A stretch of 9,330 nucleotides of DNA from Patescibacteria group bacterium (GCA_018830585.1 JAHJSD010000027.1:1-9330), one strand, 5' to 3'. Shown: positions 1 through 6,957, counted from the first letter of the stretch. Numbers and translations: made by a program. Notes: a model not told the origin generated them from the letters alone.

Positions 1-2
1 AA

Positions 3-425
3 AGGGGCGACGAAATTCTTCTTATTGAACGGAAAAAGCCTCCTTTTGGTTTTGCCCCTCCGGCAGGACATGTAGACGATAAAGGTTCTTTTGACAATGC
101 CGCCAAAGAAGAGGTCGAAGAGGAAGTCGGCTTAGTTGCCAGAAAGATAAGATTGGTCACAGAGGGCAGGAAAGAAAATCCCTGCAGAAGAGAGGGCGGT
201 GCTTGGCACTACTGGAAAATATACCGGGTTGAAGCGGAAGGAGAAATAAAGCGGAGCGAAGACGAGACAAAACGGGCAGGCTGGTTTTCTATTGATCAGA
301 TAAGATCTTTGGCCCAAAAGACCGAAAAATACTTAGCCAGTGAAATCCCTGAGGAGGAATGGCAGCAATCTCCCGGTATTGAGCCAGTTTGGCTTGAGTG
401 GTTTAAAGAGTTGGGTATCCTTTGA
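3..425 (+). CDS. Nudix hydrolase, 5'-truncated by the window edge
   Basis: The reading frame is open from base 3 to a TGA at 423-425, giving 140 visible residues; the true start lies outside the window. A Nudix box spans visible residues 22-44 (bases 66-134). It starts GHVDD and ends EEVEEEVGL, with the three metal-binding glutamates of the REUxEE core at residues 37, 40 and 41. Two usual positions differ: Gly28 replaces the first Glu of the box and Glu36 replaces the Arg. The family hydrolyses nucleoside diphosphates linked to another moiety, typically as a house-cleaning or nucleotide-sugar enzyme with Mg2+. The part after the box (IYRVEAEGEI, then AGWFSIDQI) follows the usual beta strands and substrate-side helix of small Nudix proteins, and the length suits a single-domain enzyme. 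Substrate cannot be read from the sequence. The gene converges on the queuosine salvage gene with only 2 bp between stops. The family is secure; the specificity is unknown. Confidence 0.88.
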   Translation, partial: RGDEILLIERKKPPFGFAPPAGHVDDKGSFDNAAKEEVEEEVGLVARKIRLVTEGRKENPCRREGGAWHYWKIYRVEAEGEIKRSEDETKRAGWFSIDQIRSLAQKTEKYLASEIPEEEWQQSPGIEPVWLEWFKELGIL

Positions 426-427
426 CC

Positions 428-1387
428 TCAATAAGCGGCTGTCAGTGTTCGATGATAGGGCTTTTCTCCTTTGGCTTTAGTTTGGGACATATTCCATAGC
501 ATACTGTCTACATGAGAAGCGGTAACAAAACTATATCTCTTTTGCAATTCTCGCCTGATAAGCTCAACTGCCCAAACGGTAGTGGCTCTGATTTCAACCT
601 CTTCTTCTGACCCCTTTTTGATAAGTTCGTAGCGATCAATCTTTTCCGCCAATTCTTTCGAATACTTTATTACCCCTAAGTTTCTGAGAATTTGAGGAAT
701 TTTGTAGTCGGCAAATGCTGTCAGTTTATCTAAATTCCTTAACTTTCCCTTTCCGCTGGCAACAAGGGTATCACTAACCATTTTTGAATTTAATTGCGCT
801 CTTTTGTAAAAACCCATCTTTTCTCCTTTATATTCTGAGATGTCATCAAAACAGGGAAAGTATTTTATCAGAAGATTTGCGAGAGCCAAAGCATCGTTTC
901 CTGCTTTTTCATAAACACCAATAAAAGAGTTTCCGAACCGCTTTTCCAGTACCTTTCCCGCTTCGTTCAAACAGTTAAGTCTTTCTTCAAACAACGGTAT
1001 CTGAACATTACCCGCCAAGATTCTTCTTAGATGAGAACGAGACAGGTCAGCCAATTCGTCACCAGCCAAAAAATCAGGATTTTTCTCAACCTCTTTTTCT
1101 ATACACCGAAAGAGAGCGATTGATCCATCCAATTCTTCGCCATCAATTTGGACGGTCCATTTTTTCTCATCCTTGCCGGCCCAGAAGCAGAAATTAACCG
1201 TATTGAAAACAAATATAATCTGTAAAAGATTATCAAAGGTCCATTGTTTCTTGGCCAAACCGATTTCGGAAACCCGCAAGTCTTCCTTTTTAACATCAGA
1301 AACTAAAGAATGTATTGCTTCCAAGTCAATCTTTACATTCCTTGATTGACCCAAAACACGCTTTGTAGAACTCAAAACATCTACCAT
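428..1387 (-). CDS. qng1: Queuosine-5'-phosphate N-glycosylase/hydrolase (Qng1, DUF2419 queuosine salvage family)
   Basis: This protein belongs to the queuosine salvage family (DUF2419, human C9orf64/QNG1), which cleaves queuosine-5'-monophosphate to release queuine. Queuine can then be inserted into the wobble position of GUN-anticodon tRNAs by tRNA-guanine transglycosylase. Recognition rests on a series of family motifs, in order: an N-terminal NVKID segment, FNTVNFCFWAGKDEKKW near residue 70, FYKRAQL near 195, the stretch LTAFADYKIPQILRNLG near 225 followed by YS and ID, EVEIRATTVWAVELI near 270, and the terminal HRTLTAAY. The usual family length is about 320-340 residues, so the gene is full length. 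I prefer the ATG at 1387 (319 aa), because the family begins about ten residues before the RxVxxxSxxVKID motif. The TTG at 1417 would add ten residues. Neither start has a clear ribosome binding site. The gene lies 154 bp downstream of the phosphotransferase gene on the same strand. Family confidence is high; catalytic activity is inferred. Confidence 0.9.
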   Translation of the reverse strand: MVDVLSSTKRVLGQSRNVKIDLEAIHSLVSDVKKEDLRVSEIGLAKKQWTFDNLLQIIFVFNTVNFCFWAGKDEKKWTVQIDGEELDGSIALFRCIEKEVEKNPDFLAGDELADLSRSHLRRILAGNVQIPLFEERLNCLNEAGKVLEKRFGNSFIGVYEKAGNDALALANLLIKYFPCFDDISEYKGEKMGFYKRAQLNSKMVSDTLVASGKGKLRNLDKLTAFADYKIPQILRNLGVIKYSKELAEKIDRYELIKKGSEEEVEIRATTVWAVELIRRELQKRYSFVTASHVDSMLWNMSQTKAKGEKPYHRTLTAAY

Positions 1388-1496
1388 GTTTATAATTTTA
1401 TCAGCAAATGGAATCAAATCATAATCGGCTGTGGTACGGAACGGGCAACTCTCCCAAAATTGTTTTTTTTACAACGTTCTCAACCTTATTGGGTTT

Positions 1497-1545
1497 GATT
1501 TCACACATTAGGAGTGAGATAATGGGGTGCAAAGGTAGACACTAT
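1497..1545 (+). repeat. Candidate degenerate REP copy between the phosphotransferase and qng1 genes
   Basis: The + strand reads TTTCACACAT at its left end and AGGTAGACAC at its right end. These are the same two blocks, in the same order and orientation, that bound the REP copy at 5808-5849 (TTTTCACACACC and AGGTAGACACA). The interior is about ten bases longer and poorly matched, and no good hairpin remains. It touches the stop codon of the phosphotransferase gene (TAG at 1542-1544). It may be an old, decayed REP or a chance resemblance; two short matching blocks are the only support. Confidence 0.3.
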
Positions 1546-3566
1546 TGTCCCAAATACAAATCTCGCGTTTGCAGAACCCAAACTTGGCCTTCCTTGTCAA
1601 TCGCCCATTCAATATCTTGCGGGGTGTCGCCGAATTCGGATCTGAGGCGCTCTGAAAGCATAAATAAAGCTTTTGCCTCCGAAGCGGAAAGAACCCTTGG
1701 CCCCCTTTGTTCAATCAGACGCCTTTCGGCTCGAGAGAATTTATACTGTTCCACTTCTTTTGCTTCTCCCGAAACAACTCCCTCCCCCAAACCCTCATTT
1801 GCTTCTATCTCAACTATATCCAAGTTTCTCGTTTGCACGTTCACCCCAAAAACAACGCCCGCGCATCTGGCGGGAACCATTTCCTGAACAGCAATCGCCA
1901 TTTTGAGTTTTGTAATAAGGCTTGGGTCTTTTTTAAGATATTTCTCAATCTTAGGTGAAAAAGCGGACCGGATAACTTCGAGAGTTTTTAAAGAAAGAGT
2001 TTCCCCGGAAATATTCAGGAATGTATCAAACATCCCTGCCATAGAATTTTTACTGTCATCCTCGATGGTTGCCGAAGAACGAACGGCGAATACTTTATCC
2101 GATTTTATATAGTCAAAAAGAAGTTTATCGATGACATCTATCAATTCTTGATCATGACTTTTAAGCAATTTATAAACTTTTGAAAAGTCTTTAAGAGGAA
2201 CAGGGGCAGGAAAACCTGTCTTTTTAATAATCTCATCAAATAACAAGGTGGTCAGAACTGCCCCGTGAGGAACCTGAAAGCCCAGGATTTTAAGTTTTGA
2301 AAGCCTGTCTGCTTTTCCCCCGCAAAGTTCAACCCCAAGTAAAGACGCGTCCCAAAGGGAAATATGTTTTTGAGATTGAGTTCGGGACAAGTTGGTTACT
2401 CTTACTTTTCCGTTGGTAACCACGATTTGTGCCTCATCTCCATCCTCAAATTTTTGATTTCCAATCAAGAAGGCTTTATGACCCTTGTCAGTTAACACCC
2501 TCATTGCGTGTTGTGTAGCGGCAATGCCCGGGTAAAGTATGTAAAGTTTGTTTTTCCAAGCAGCAAGCGCGCCGAGAATATCATAATTGCGGTTGGTAAT
2601 TATGTGTTTACTTATTTTTACGATAGTTTTTCCAGAGAGCAAGTCCTCTATCGGAATTTGTCCAAGTTTTTTGAAATCTTTTAAATTGTTAATTACTTTT
2701 ACAACACCTTTTATTTGTAGATTTTTATCGCTCTCCCCTTTCGCCTCTTTCCAGTAATCAGCGACTTCATTAAAACAAATACCTTTCTCGTCTGTTGAAA
2801 ATTCAACTCTCTGAGGTCCGTATTTTTGAGAAAGTTCGTGAACAACTCTGGCTACTTCTGCAATCTCTGAATCAGAAAGTATCTGGTCAAATTGCATCTC
2901 TACAGGAACCTGAAATAGTTTTGAGCCAGATTCTCTCGTGGTGCAAAGCATCAGGTTTTTTTGCGGTATCTCTTTACGGATAATAAAGCCTCTGTTTTGT
3001 TTGAACTCTATTTCGTATCTATCAGCGACCAAAGATTGCACCCCCTCATTAATTCCAAAAACCGTATAAATAGTAACTCTCCCGTTTTCCGGTATTCCGT
3101 ACCCACCGTAAGGAATCGAGGCAGAACCGGGATCCCTATTAAACTGATCAACGTTTAAAATTGTCGAGGGGGGTTCTATCCAGCCACTTATCTGGTTTCC
3201 TTCTATTTCGTGGTATTTTTGTTCGATAGCGAACCGAAAAAGGTTTTCTGTCGCGGTTACAACTTTTTCCGGCGTAGTCAAACCAAGGAAACGGGGCCCT
3301 GGCGGATTTTCAAGACCGGGTACTACAAAAGCTCTACGAACCAAGGCGGCATGAGAGGCGCTTTCGTCAATCACTTTCTTCGCGGCAATTCTAACCTCTC
3401 TAACAAACTCCTGGGGCAATTCTTTGTGTTCCAAGAAATACTTAAATATATCCAAAGGAAAAACATGGATATCAACTATCCGCGCGCGAACTTCTTCCAG
3501 CTTTTTCCAACCGTCTATCCTTGAATTTGGAAACTGATATTCTGATGGTGAAATTAGGTTTTTCAT
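1542..3566 (-). CDS. PEP-synthase/PPDK-superfamily phosphotransferase with duplicated ATP-grasp halves around a phosphohistidine domain
   Basis: A 674-residue protein with three regions. Residues 411-671 are a well-preserved PPDK_N/PEP-synthase ATP-binding domain: GGK at 416-418, AVRSSATIEDDS at 494-505, VQEMVPARCAGVVF at 560-573, GLGE at 592-595, DIEW at 651-654 and LQTR at 665-668. Residues 300-392 match the PEP-utilising mobile domain, with His353 in TQHAM as the likely phosphohistidine and FEDGDEAQIVV after it. Residues 70-275 look like a degenerate second copy of the ATP-binding fold: VRRAF, then NRDP, GINEGVQSL in the place of GLGE, QRVEF in the place of DIEW, and FNEVADY. The C-terminal TIM barrel that binds PEP or pyruvate in PpsA and PPDK is absent. 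The expected chemistry is transfer of phosphate from ATP through His353 to an unknown acceptor; the N-terminal half could bind that acceptor. It is probably cytosolic (no signal peptide or membrane segment). The ATG start at 3566 has no clear Shine-Dalgarno. Superfamily is certain; the substrate is not known. Confidence 0.88.
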   Translation of the reverse strand: MKNLISPSEYQFPNSRIDGWKKLEEVRARIVDIHVFPLDIFKYFLEHKELPQEFVREVRIAAKKVIDESASHAALVRRAFVVPGLENPPGPRFLGLTTPEKVVTATENLFRFAIEQKYHEIEGNQISGWIEPPSTILNVDQFNRDPGSASIPYGGYGIPENGRVTIYTVFGINEGVQSLVADRYEIEFKQNRGFIIRKEIPQKNLMLCTTRESGSKLFQVPVEMQFDQILSDSEIAEVARVVHELSQKYGPQRVEFSTDEKGICFNEVADYWKEAKGESDKNLQIKGVVKVINNLKDFKKLGQIPIEDLLSGKTIVKISKHIITNRNYDILGALAAWKNKLYILYPGIAATQHAMRVLTDKGHKAFLIGNQKFEDGDEAQIVVTNGKVRVTNLSRTQSQKHISLWDASLLGVELCGGKADRLSKLKILGFQVPHGAVLTTLLFDEIIKKTGFPAPVPLKDFSKVYKLLKSHDQELIDVIDKLLFDYIKSDKVFAVRSSATIEDDSKNSMAGMFDTFLNISGETLSLKTLEVIRSAFSPKIEKYLKKDPSLITKLKMAIAVQEMVPARCAGVVFGVNVQTRNLDIVEIEANEGLGEGVVSGEAKEVEQYKFSRAERRLIEQRGPRVLSASEAKALFMLSERLRSEFGDTPQDIEWAIDKEGQVWVLQTRDLYLGQ

Positions 3567-3791
3567 AAAAATAGGGCTTAGGGCGCAATTCCCTCAACCC
3601 GCTGTTCCGATTTTAATTCATAGTTTGCCAAGAAGCAATCGTGGAAGATTTAAAATTTATAGTTTTTTTTAAACTCGTCTCTGTGGGTGATGTTTGAGCT
3701 TGGGAGGGGAACATGTCTGTCGAAACCTCGGCGAAGCTGGGTCTAAAGATGTGGTTGGGTAAGTTCTGTTTCGTCGCCCCGCGCGCTATTC

Positions 3792-5708
3792 TCAAATGTT
3801 AGAGCAATCCCCGGGACAGGATTCTTTTGTTTCTCCCAAATCCGGCTCGCAGACATTGTTGCCGCAAACTCCTTGTTTTTCCGGCGAAAGTAAATTCTCT
3901 GCCTGATCATTACCCTGGTTTTGCCCATTTAGCTGGTAATCCGTTTTTTCGTCAGGTTGAATAGCTTGTTTTAATCCCCCTTCGGTCTTAATGCCCAAAA
4001 TATTTTTAAAAAAATTTAATATTTTCTCAAAAAAACTCAGTTTTTTCCTCATAACTCCTACCAAGTTATTCAGTTTCGATCCGGTCGTTTTAGAACTCGA
4101 CCTCATTTCGGCTTCCGAAACCGGTTCAACTATTTCCACGCAGGGAAATATCTTGCCCTCGTTCGGAGAAAATGTTTCAAAAAAGTAAACCGATCCGGAA
4201 GTCCCGGCGGCAACATACTTGCCATTGGCGGCGACGTCAATTTCCCCTACATATTCAGACAAGACTATCTGCCGGTGAAAGGTTTTATCTTGGGGGTTTA
4301 AAAGATGAACCTTGCTGTCTGCCCCGCCAACCGCTAACAGGCGGCCGTCGTCGCTGATTTCAACCGCTCCCATGCTGGCATCAAGAGACCAGGAGGCCAA
4401 AGGTTTATTAGACTCATTGTTGAAAATGTAAACCTGGCCGCCGAAAGTAGCCGCAGCGATCAATTGACCATCGTCGGTTATCGATAAGGCGCGGACGGAT
4501 TTTCTCTTGGGAGTTTCAAACCGCCAAAGCTGTTTTTTCCCAACACGGTCATAAATAGCCAAGCCGCCCTGGTCGGATTCTAATCCGAAAGCCGCCAAAT
4601 CACCGCTGCCGGAGATTTGGGCCTCGTCTACCGGGGAATCACGGGTCAACATTTCCGTTCTTAAAATCGGCTCATTTGAGTCTTTGGAAAAAATATAAGC
4701 CCGGCGGTCAGGACAACCGGTGGCGGCGGCAACAAAAGCGCCGTCATTGGATAAAGATACCTCGTGAAAATTACCGGAAGCGTGATATTGCCACAGCGGT
4801 TTACTTGACTTTTTGTTCCAGAGAATCAAAAGGTTGGAATCTTGATTCTCATCACTGCCGGCAGTGCCGATTGCTAAATACTCTCCGTCTTTTGAAACCG
4901 CTGCCGAATAGGCCGAGTTGCCAATATCATATTGCCAAACAGGCTTGTTTGATTTTTGGTTAAATAACAAGGCCTGACTGCCCAAAGCGGTAAAAATCAT
5001 TGACCCGTCGGTAGAGATATCAATACCGCCTTTGACATCGCCGCCGGGCGGACTACTCATCTTCGAAGTATAGGTCCATACCGGCTTGGCCGAGTCGGTG
5101 TTAAATAAGTAAACATGCCGATTGGTCTGAGCCGCCAAATAACGGCCGTCGTCGGACAAGGCAACCCCGCCAACCCATTCTTCCCCAACCGGAAAGCGCC
5201 AAACCAAATTACCAGAGGCGTCAATCAAGGCAATCTCGTTATCTTTAAAGTCGCCCTCAAACAAAACCGGGCCGTTATCCGGAGAATCAATGATCGAAGC
5301 ACGAGCTTTGCCCACCCCATTTGACGCCTCAAAAAAATAAAAATTCGAGCCTAATTTATCGGGCACGTACCGGTATTGATATCTGACTCCTTTTTGGTAG
5401 TTAGTATCGTTAGAATCCGACTTGTCAATATCAATCATCTTACCGTTAAAGTAAATCCTGACATATTCAGGCGGCCTGCCCTTTTCATCCCGGTAAATTA
5501 CCGAATAAGTATATCGTTGGCAAACCGGACCCCAAAAAGGATAGACATGACCCTCAAAAAGATAGGGATCGTTTTCGGTTTTTGGCAGTTTTGGAATAGT
5601 CCCGCACGAAGGATTGTTGATCTTGACTTCAGCGTTTACCGTTAAAACAGATAAAAACAGGCCAGCGACGAGGTTAATAAAGAAAAAAAGGCGTCGGAGC
5701 ATTTTCAT
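3792..5708 (-). CDS. Secreted eight-repeat beta-propeller (PQQ/WD40-like) protein with cysteine-rich tail
   Basis: A 638-residue exported protein. Residues 1-26 form a signal peptide: basic start MKMLRR, a hydrophobic core, and a VNA site before Glu27. Residues 28-145 look like a beta-sandwich, with Cys35 and Cys63 a possible disulfide pair. From about 157 to 510 there are eight repeats of about 40 residues, with a recurring pattern of a strand ending in LFN or IF, then xxSxKPxW, then a strand, then SxDGxxLAAxT. This is the blade pattern of PQQ-like/WD40-like propellers. Blades start near 157, 197, 244, 291, 335, 381, 423 and 465; the strand at 505-511 may close the ring. The PQQ cofactor is not implied. 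Residues 545-573 are a basic amphipathic helix-like stretch (KKLSFFEKILNFFKNILG) that could sit on a membrane. The tail has Cys615, 620, 631 and 635 in a CGNxxCE...CPGDC pattern seen in many secreted archaeal and Patescibacteria proteins. The role may be surface binding, but the sequence does not decide this. Confidence 0.85.
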   Translation of the reverse strand: MKMLRRLFFFINLVAGLFLSVLTVNAEVKINNPSCGTIPKLPKTENDPYLFEGHVYPFWGPVCQRYTYSVIYRDEKGRPPEYVRIYFNGKMIDIDKSDSNDTNYQKGVRYQYRYVPDKLGSNFYFFEASNGVGKARASIIDSPDNGPVLFEGDFKDNEIALIDASGNLVWRFPVGEEWVGGVALSDDGRYLAAQTNRHVYLFNTDSAKPVWTYTSKMSSPPGGDVKGGIDISTDGSMIFTALGSQALLFNQKSNKPVWQYDIGNSAYSAAVSKDGEYLAIGTAGSDENQDSNLLILWNKKSSKPLWQYHASGNFHEVSLSNDGAFVAAATGCPDRRAYIFSKDSNEPILRTEMLTRDSPVDEAQISGSGDLAAFGLESDQGGLAIYDRVGKKQLWRFETPKRKSVRALSITDDGQLIAAATFGGQVYIFNNESNKPLASWSLDASMGAVEISDDGRLLAVGGADSKVHLLNPQDKTFHRQIVLSEYVGEIDVAANGKYVAAGTSGSVYFFETFSPNEGKIFPCVEIVEPVSEAEMRSSSKTTGSKLNNLVGVMRKKLSFFEKILNFFKNILGIKTEGGLKQAIQPDEKTDYQLNGQNQGNDQAENLLSPEKQGVCGNNVCEPDLGETKESCPGDCSNI

Positions 5709-5717
5709 AGTAGAAAT

Positions 5718-5746
5718 TATCTACAGGTTAATGGTTTTTGAATCAA
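5718..5746 (-). promoter_or_regulatory. Candidate near-leaderless promoter of the propeller gene
   Basis: On the minus strand TTGATT (5741-5746) is followed after 17 bp by TAGATA (5718-5723, within TAGATAAT). Only nine bases separate this -10 from the ATG at 5708, so transcription would begin about at or just before the start codon. No Shine-Dalgarno is present, which fits. The hexamers are imperfect, so this is a candidate only. Confidence 0.4.
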
Positions 5747-5807
5747 AAAGCAAACGAGCCTGGTTAGTCCAACCCTGGCAATGGTGGTGGATTGTTTTGA
5801 GGCATCA

Positions 5808-5849
5808 GTTTTCACACACCAGGTGTGGAATAGGTAGACACATCTGGAA
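5808..5849 (+). repeat. REP copy / left inverted end of the RAYT unit
   Basis: It starts GTTTTCACACACC and ends ACACATCTGGAA. CCAGGTGTG (5819-5827) pairs with CACATCTGG (5839-5847) with one mismatch, leaving an 11-base loop that contains GGTAG. A GTAG tetranucleotide is a recognition element next to the hairpin in the characterised enterobacterial REPs; here it is in the loop, so the parallel is suggestive only. It is the mirror image of 6658-6699. Confidence 0.8.
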
Positions 5850-5854
5850 ATAAA

Positions 5855-6529
5855 TTAATCTTCAATCAGGAGATGTTTTATTTTTTCTAAATTTCTTTGA
5901 TAGTCAAGCTGATTTAAAACAAAACCTTCAAAATCTTTCTTATTTTTAAAGAAACTCATAACGACGCTCGTTTCCACAAATGGTCTTGGTTTGTTTGAAA
6001 TATAATCTAAATAGGAATTAAGTTTGCAGCTTTTTAGCTCCTCCGGTTCTTTAAGGACATAAGACGTCAATTGATTTAAATGAATATAGCGAGAGAGGTG
6101 CAAGAATTGTCCTTCGGATTCAACCCTCACCGCCTTAAACGGACCCACAAACAAAGAGCCGTTTCTTTTCGTTTTTAAATTGAAATACTTTGCATAACTA
6201 TCTTGAATAAATCTAATAAAATTGGTTATTCCCAAATCCCAGGATTGTTTCAATAAAAAATGATAGTGGTTGGGCATAATAGAAAAGGAGAGTATTTTTA
6301 TTTGTTCTGGAGACTTGTGGAGCAAGTTTAGATATTCTTTTTTTTCTTCCTGCTCCAGTCTATCAAAATGTGAAAACCTCAGAGGATTATCTTTAAACCT
6401 GTAGAAATCTATTAGATTTAAAATGCGGTTACATTCTTTTTTGTTATCAAAAATTGGCTGTTGAACGATGCTTCGATTGTAAACATGATAAATTTCGTCA
6501 GTAACTAATGGTGTTTTTCGAATGGGCAT
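5855..6529 (-). CDS. rayT: REP-associated tyrosine transposase (RAYT, Y1_Tnp/HUH family)
   Basis: A 224-residue single-domain Y1 transposase. The start (YHVYNRSI, residues 14-21) is typical of RAYTs. The HUH metal-binding motif is MPNHYHFLL (85-93, His88 and His90). The catalytic tyrosine is most likely Tyr112 in DSYAKYFN (110-117). GPFKAVRV follows (129-136), and YIHLNQL (148-154) corresponds to the conserved YIHLNP block of RAYTs. All catalytic residues are present, no stop or frameshift interrupts the gene, and the length is normal, so the enzyme looks functional. RAYTs are thought to nick and move REP single-stranded hairpins, and matching REP copies flank this gene on both sides. The ATG at 6529 is strongly supported: a TTGACA/TAAATT promoter ends 6 bp before it and the same ATG is preserved in the solitary copy at 8303-8381. 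No Shine-Dalgarno is seen, in keeping with a leaderless message. Confidence 0.93.
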   Translation of the reverse strand: MPIRKTPLVTDEIYHVYNRSIVQQPIFDNKKECNRILNLIDFYRFKDNPLRFSHFDRLEQEEKKEYLNLLHKSPEQIKILSFSIMPNHYHFLLKQSWDLGITNFIRFIQDSYAKYFNLKTKRNGSLFVGPFKAVRVESEGQFLHLSRYIHLNQLTSYVLKEPEELKSCKLNSYLDYISNKPRPFVETSVVMSFFKNKKDFEGFVLNQLDYQRNLEKIKHLLIED

Positions 6530-6588
6530 TAACCCAATTTAGAATACTTTTCCAGGTGTGTCAACTCAAAACACACCTGGTGTGTGAA
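6510..6588 (-). repeat. 79-bp direct repeat, copy 1: transposase 5' end, promoter and REP hairpin
   Basis: This stretch matches 8303-8381 in the same orientation at 75 of 79 positions; the differences are at 6514, 6547, 6566 and 6567. It holds the first six to seven codons of the transposase, the ATG, the promoter and the REP hairpin. In the hairpin CCAGGTGTGT (6552-6561) pairs perfectly with ACACACCTGG (6571-6580) around a 9-base loop. Confidence 0.9.
6536..6564 (-). promoter_or_regulatory. Transposase promoter embedded in the REP hairpin
   Basis: On the minus strand a perfect TTGACA (6559-6564) is followed after 17 bp by TAAATT (6536-6541). The ATG begins 6 bp further on, so the predicted transcription start coincides with the start codon (leaderless). 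Half of the -35 hexamer lies in the stem of the REP hairpin and half in its loop, so transposase binding or hairpin extrusion could repress the promoter. This regulation is inferred. Confidence 0.6.
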
Positions 6589-6657
6589 GAGTGTGTGAAC
6601 CATAGCGGTAGATTCCTCCCTAGATCGTTTCAGATCTTCAATCCAGGATCGAATTAA

Positions 6658-6699
6658 TTCCAGATGTGTCTACCTATCACACACCGGGTGTGTGAAAAC
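6658..6699 (-). repeat. REP copy / right inverted end of the RAYT unit
   Basis: The minus strand starts GTTTTCACACACC and ends ACACATCTGGAA, identical to the left end (5808-5849) except for three bases in the middle. The loop again contains GATAGGTAG. The 69 bases between this copy and the promoter REP (6589-6657) hold an extra GTGTGTGAAC half-repeat and nothing else recognisable. Confidence 0.8.
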
Positions 6700-6957
6700 G
6701 AAAGGCTTCGACCGCCCAGCGAGACGAGCCCGCTTCCCGCGAGGATACTCTGGTGCTAGGGTAAAACTGAAAGGAATAAAGCCAATAGGACCAATGGGAA
6801 AGATAGGTGTCTGTTTTATCGCTTCATCCTCAGACTTACGTCCGGGGTTTTCGCTATTTCGAAATGGAGCCCCAAAACCCTACGCTATCAATCCAAACGC
6901 CTTGTTGGGGCGAAAATACTGTACCAGAAAACCAATTCATCCACGGGCTAATCCTCC

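Larger units (their letters stand above)
5808..6699 (-). mobile_element. REP-flanked RAYT transposase unit with 42-bp inverted ends
   Basis: The 892-bp unit begins and ends with 42-bp inverted repeats (5808-5849 and 6658-6699) that match at 39 of 42 positions. It contains one gene, a Y1/HUH transposase of the REP-associated type, plus an internal REP copy (6551-6588) upstream of the gene. The left repeat ends 5 bp from the transposase stop codon. No target-site duplication is visible at the two edges, as expected for single-strand HUH transposition. Whether the whole unit moves, or only the REP copies, cannot be told from one locus. Confidence 0.75.

Noticed and set aside
1388..1417. TTG at 1417 as start of qng1
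   Set aside because: It is possible but less likely: an ATG exists 30 bases downstream, the family's N-terminus fits the ATG, and the TTG could be part of a TTGATT -35-like hexamer.
1388..1541. A preQ1-type riboswitch upstream of the queuosine salvage gene
   Set aside because: No compact hairpin with an A-rich tail and pseudoknot leading to the start could be recognised, and the sequence is better explained as a decayed REP candidate plus AT-rich spacer.
1408..1887. 159-codon + strand open frame
   Set aside because: It lies mostly antisense to the well-supported phosphotransferase gene, has a low-complexity composition and matches no family.
1542..3566. Calling the phosphotransferase PpsA or PPDK
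   Set aside because: The PEP/pyruvate-binding C-terminal barrel is missing and the domain order differs, so a gluconeogenic role is not supported.
3567..3791. Terminator or small gene in the spacer between the propeller and phosphotransferase genes
   Set aside because: The run of T at 3663-3670 is on the + strand, is not preceded by a stable stem, and lies on the wrong strand for the propeller gene. The short minus-strand frame at 3613-3795 has no recognisable features.
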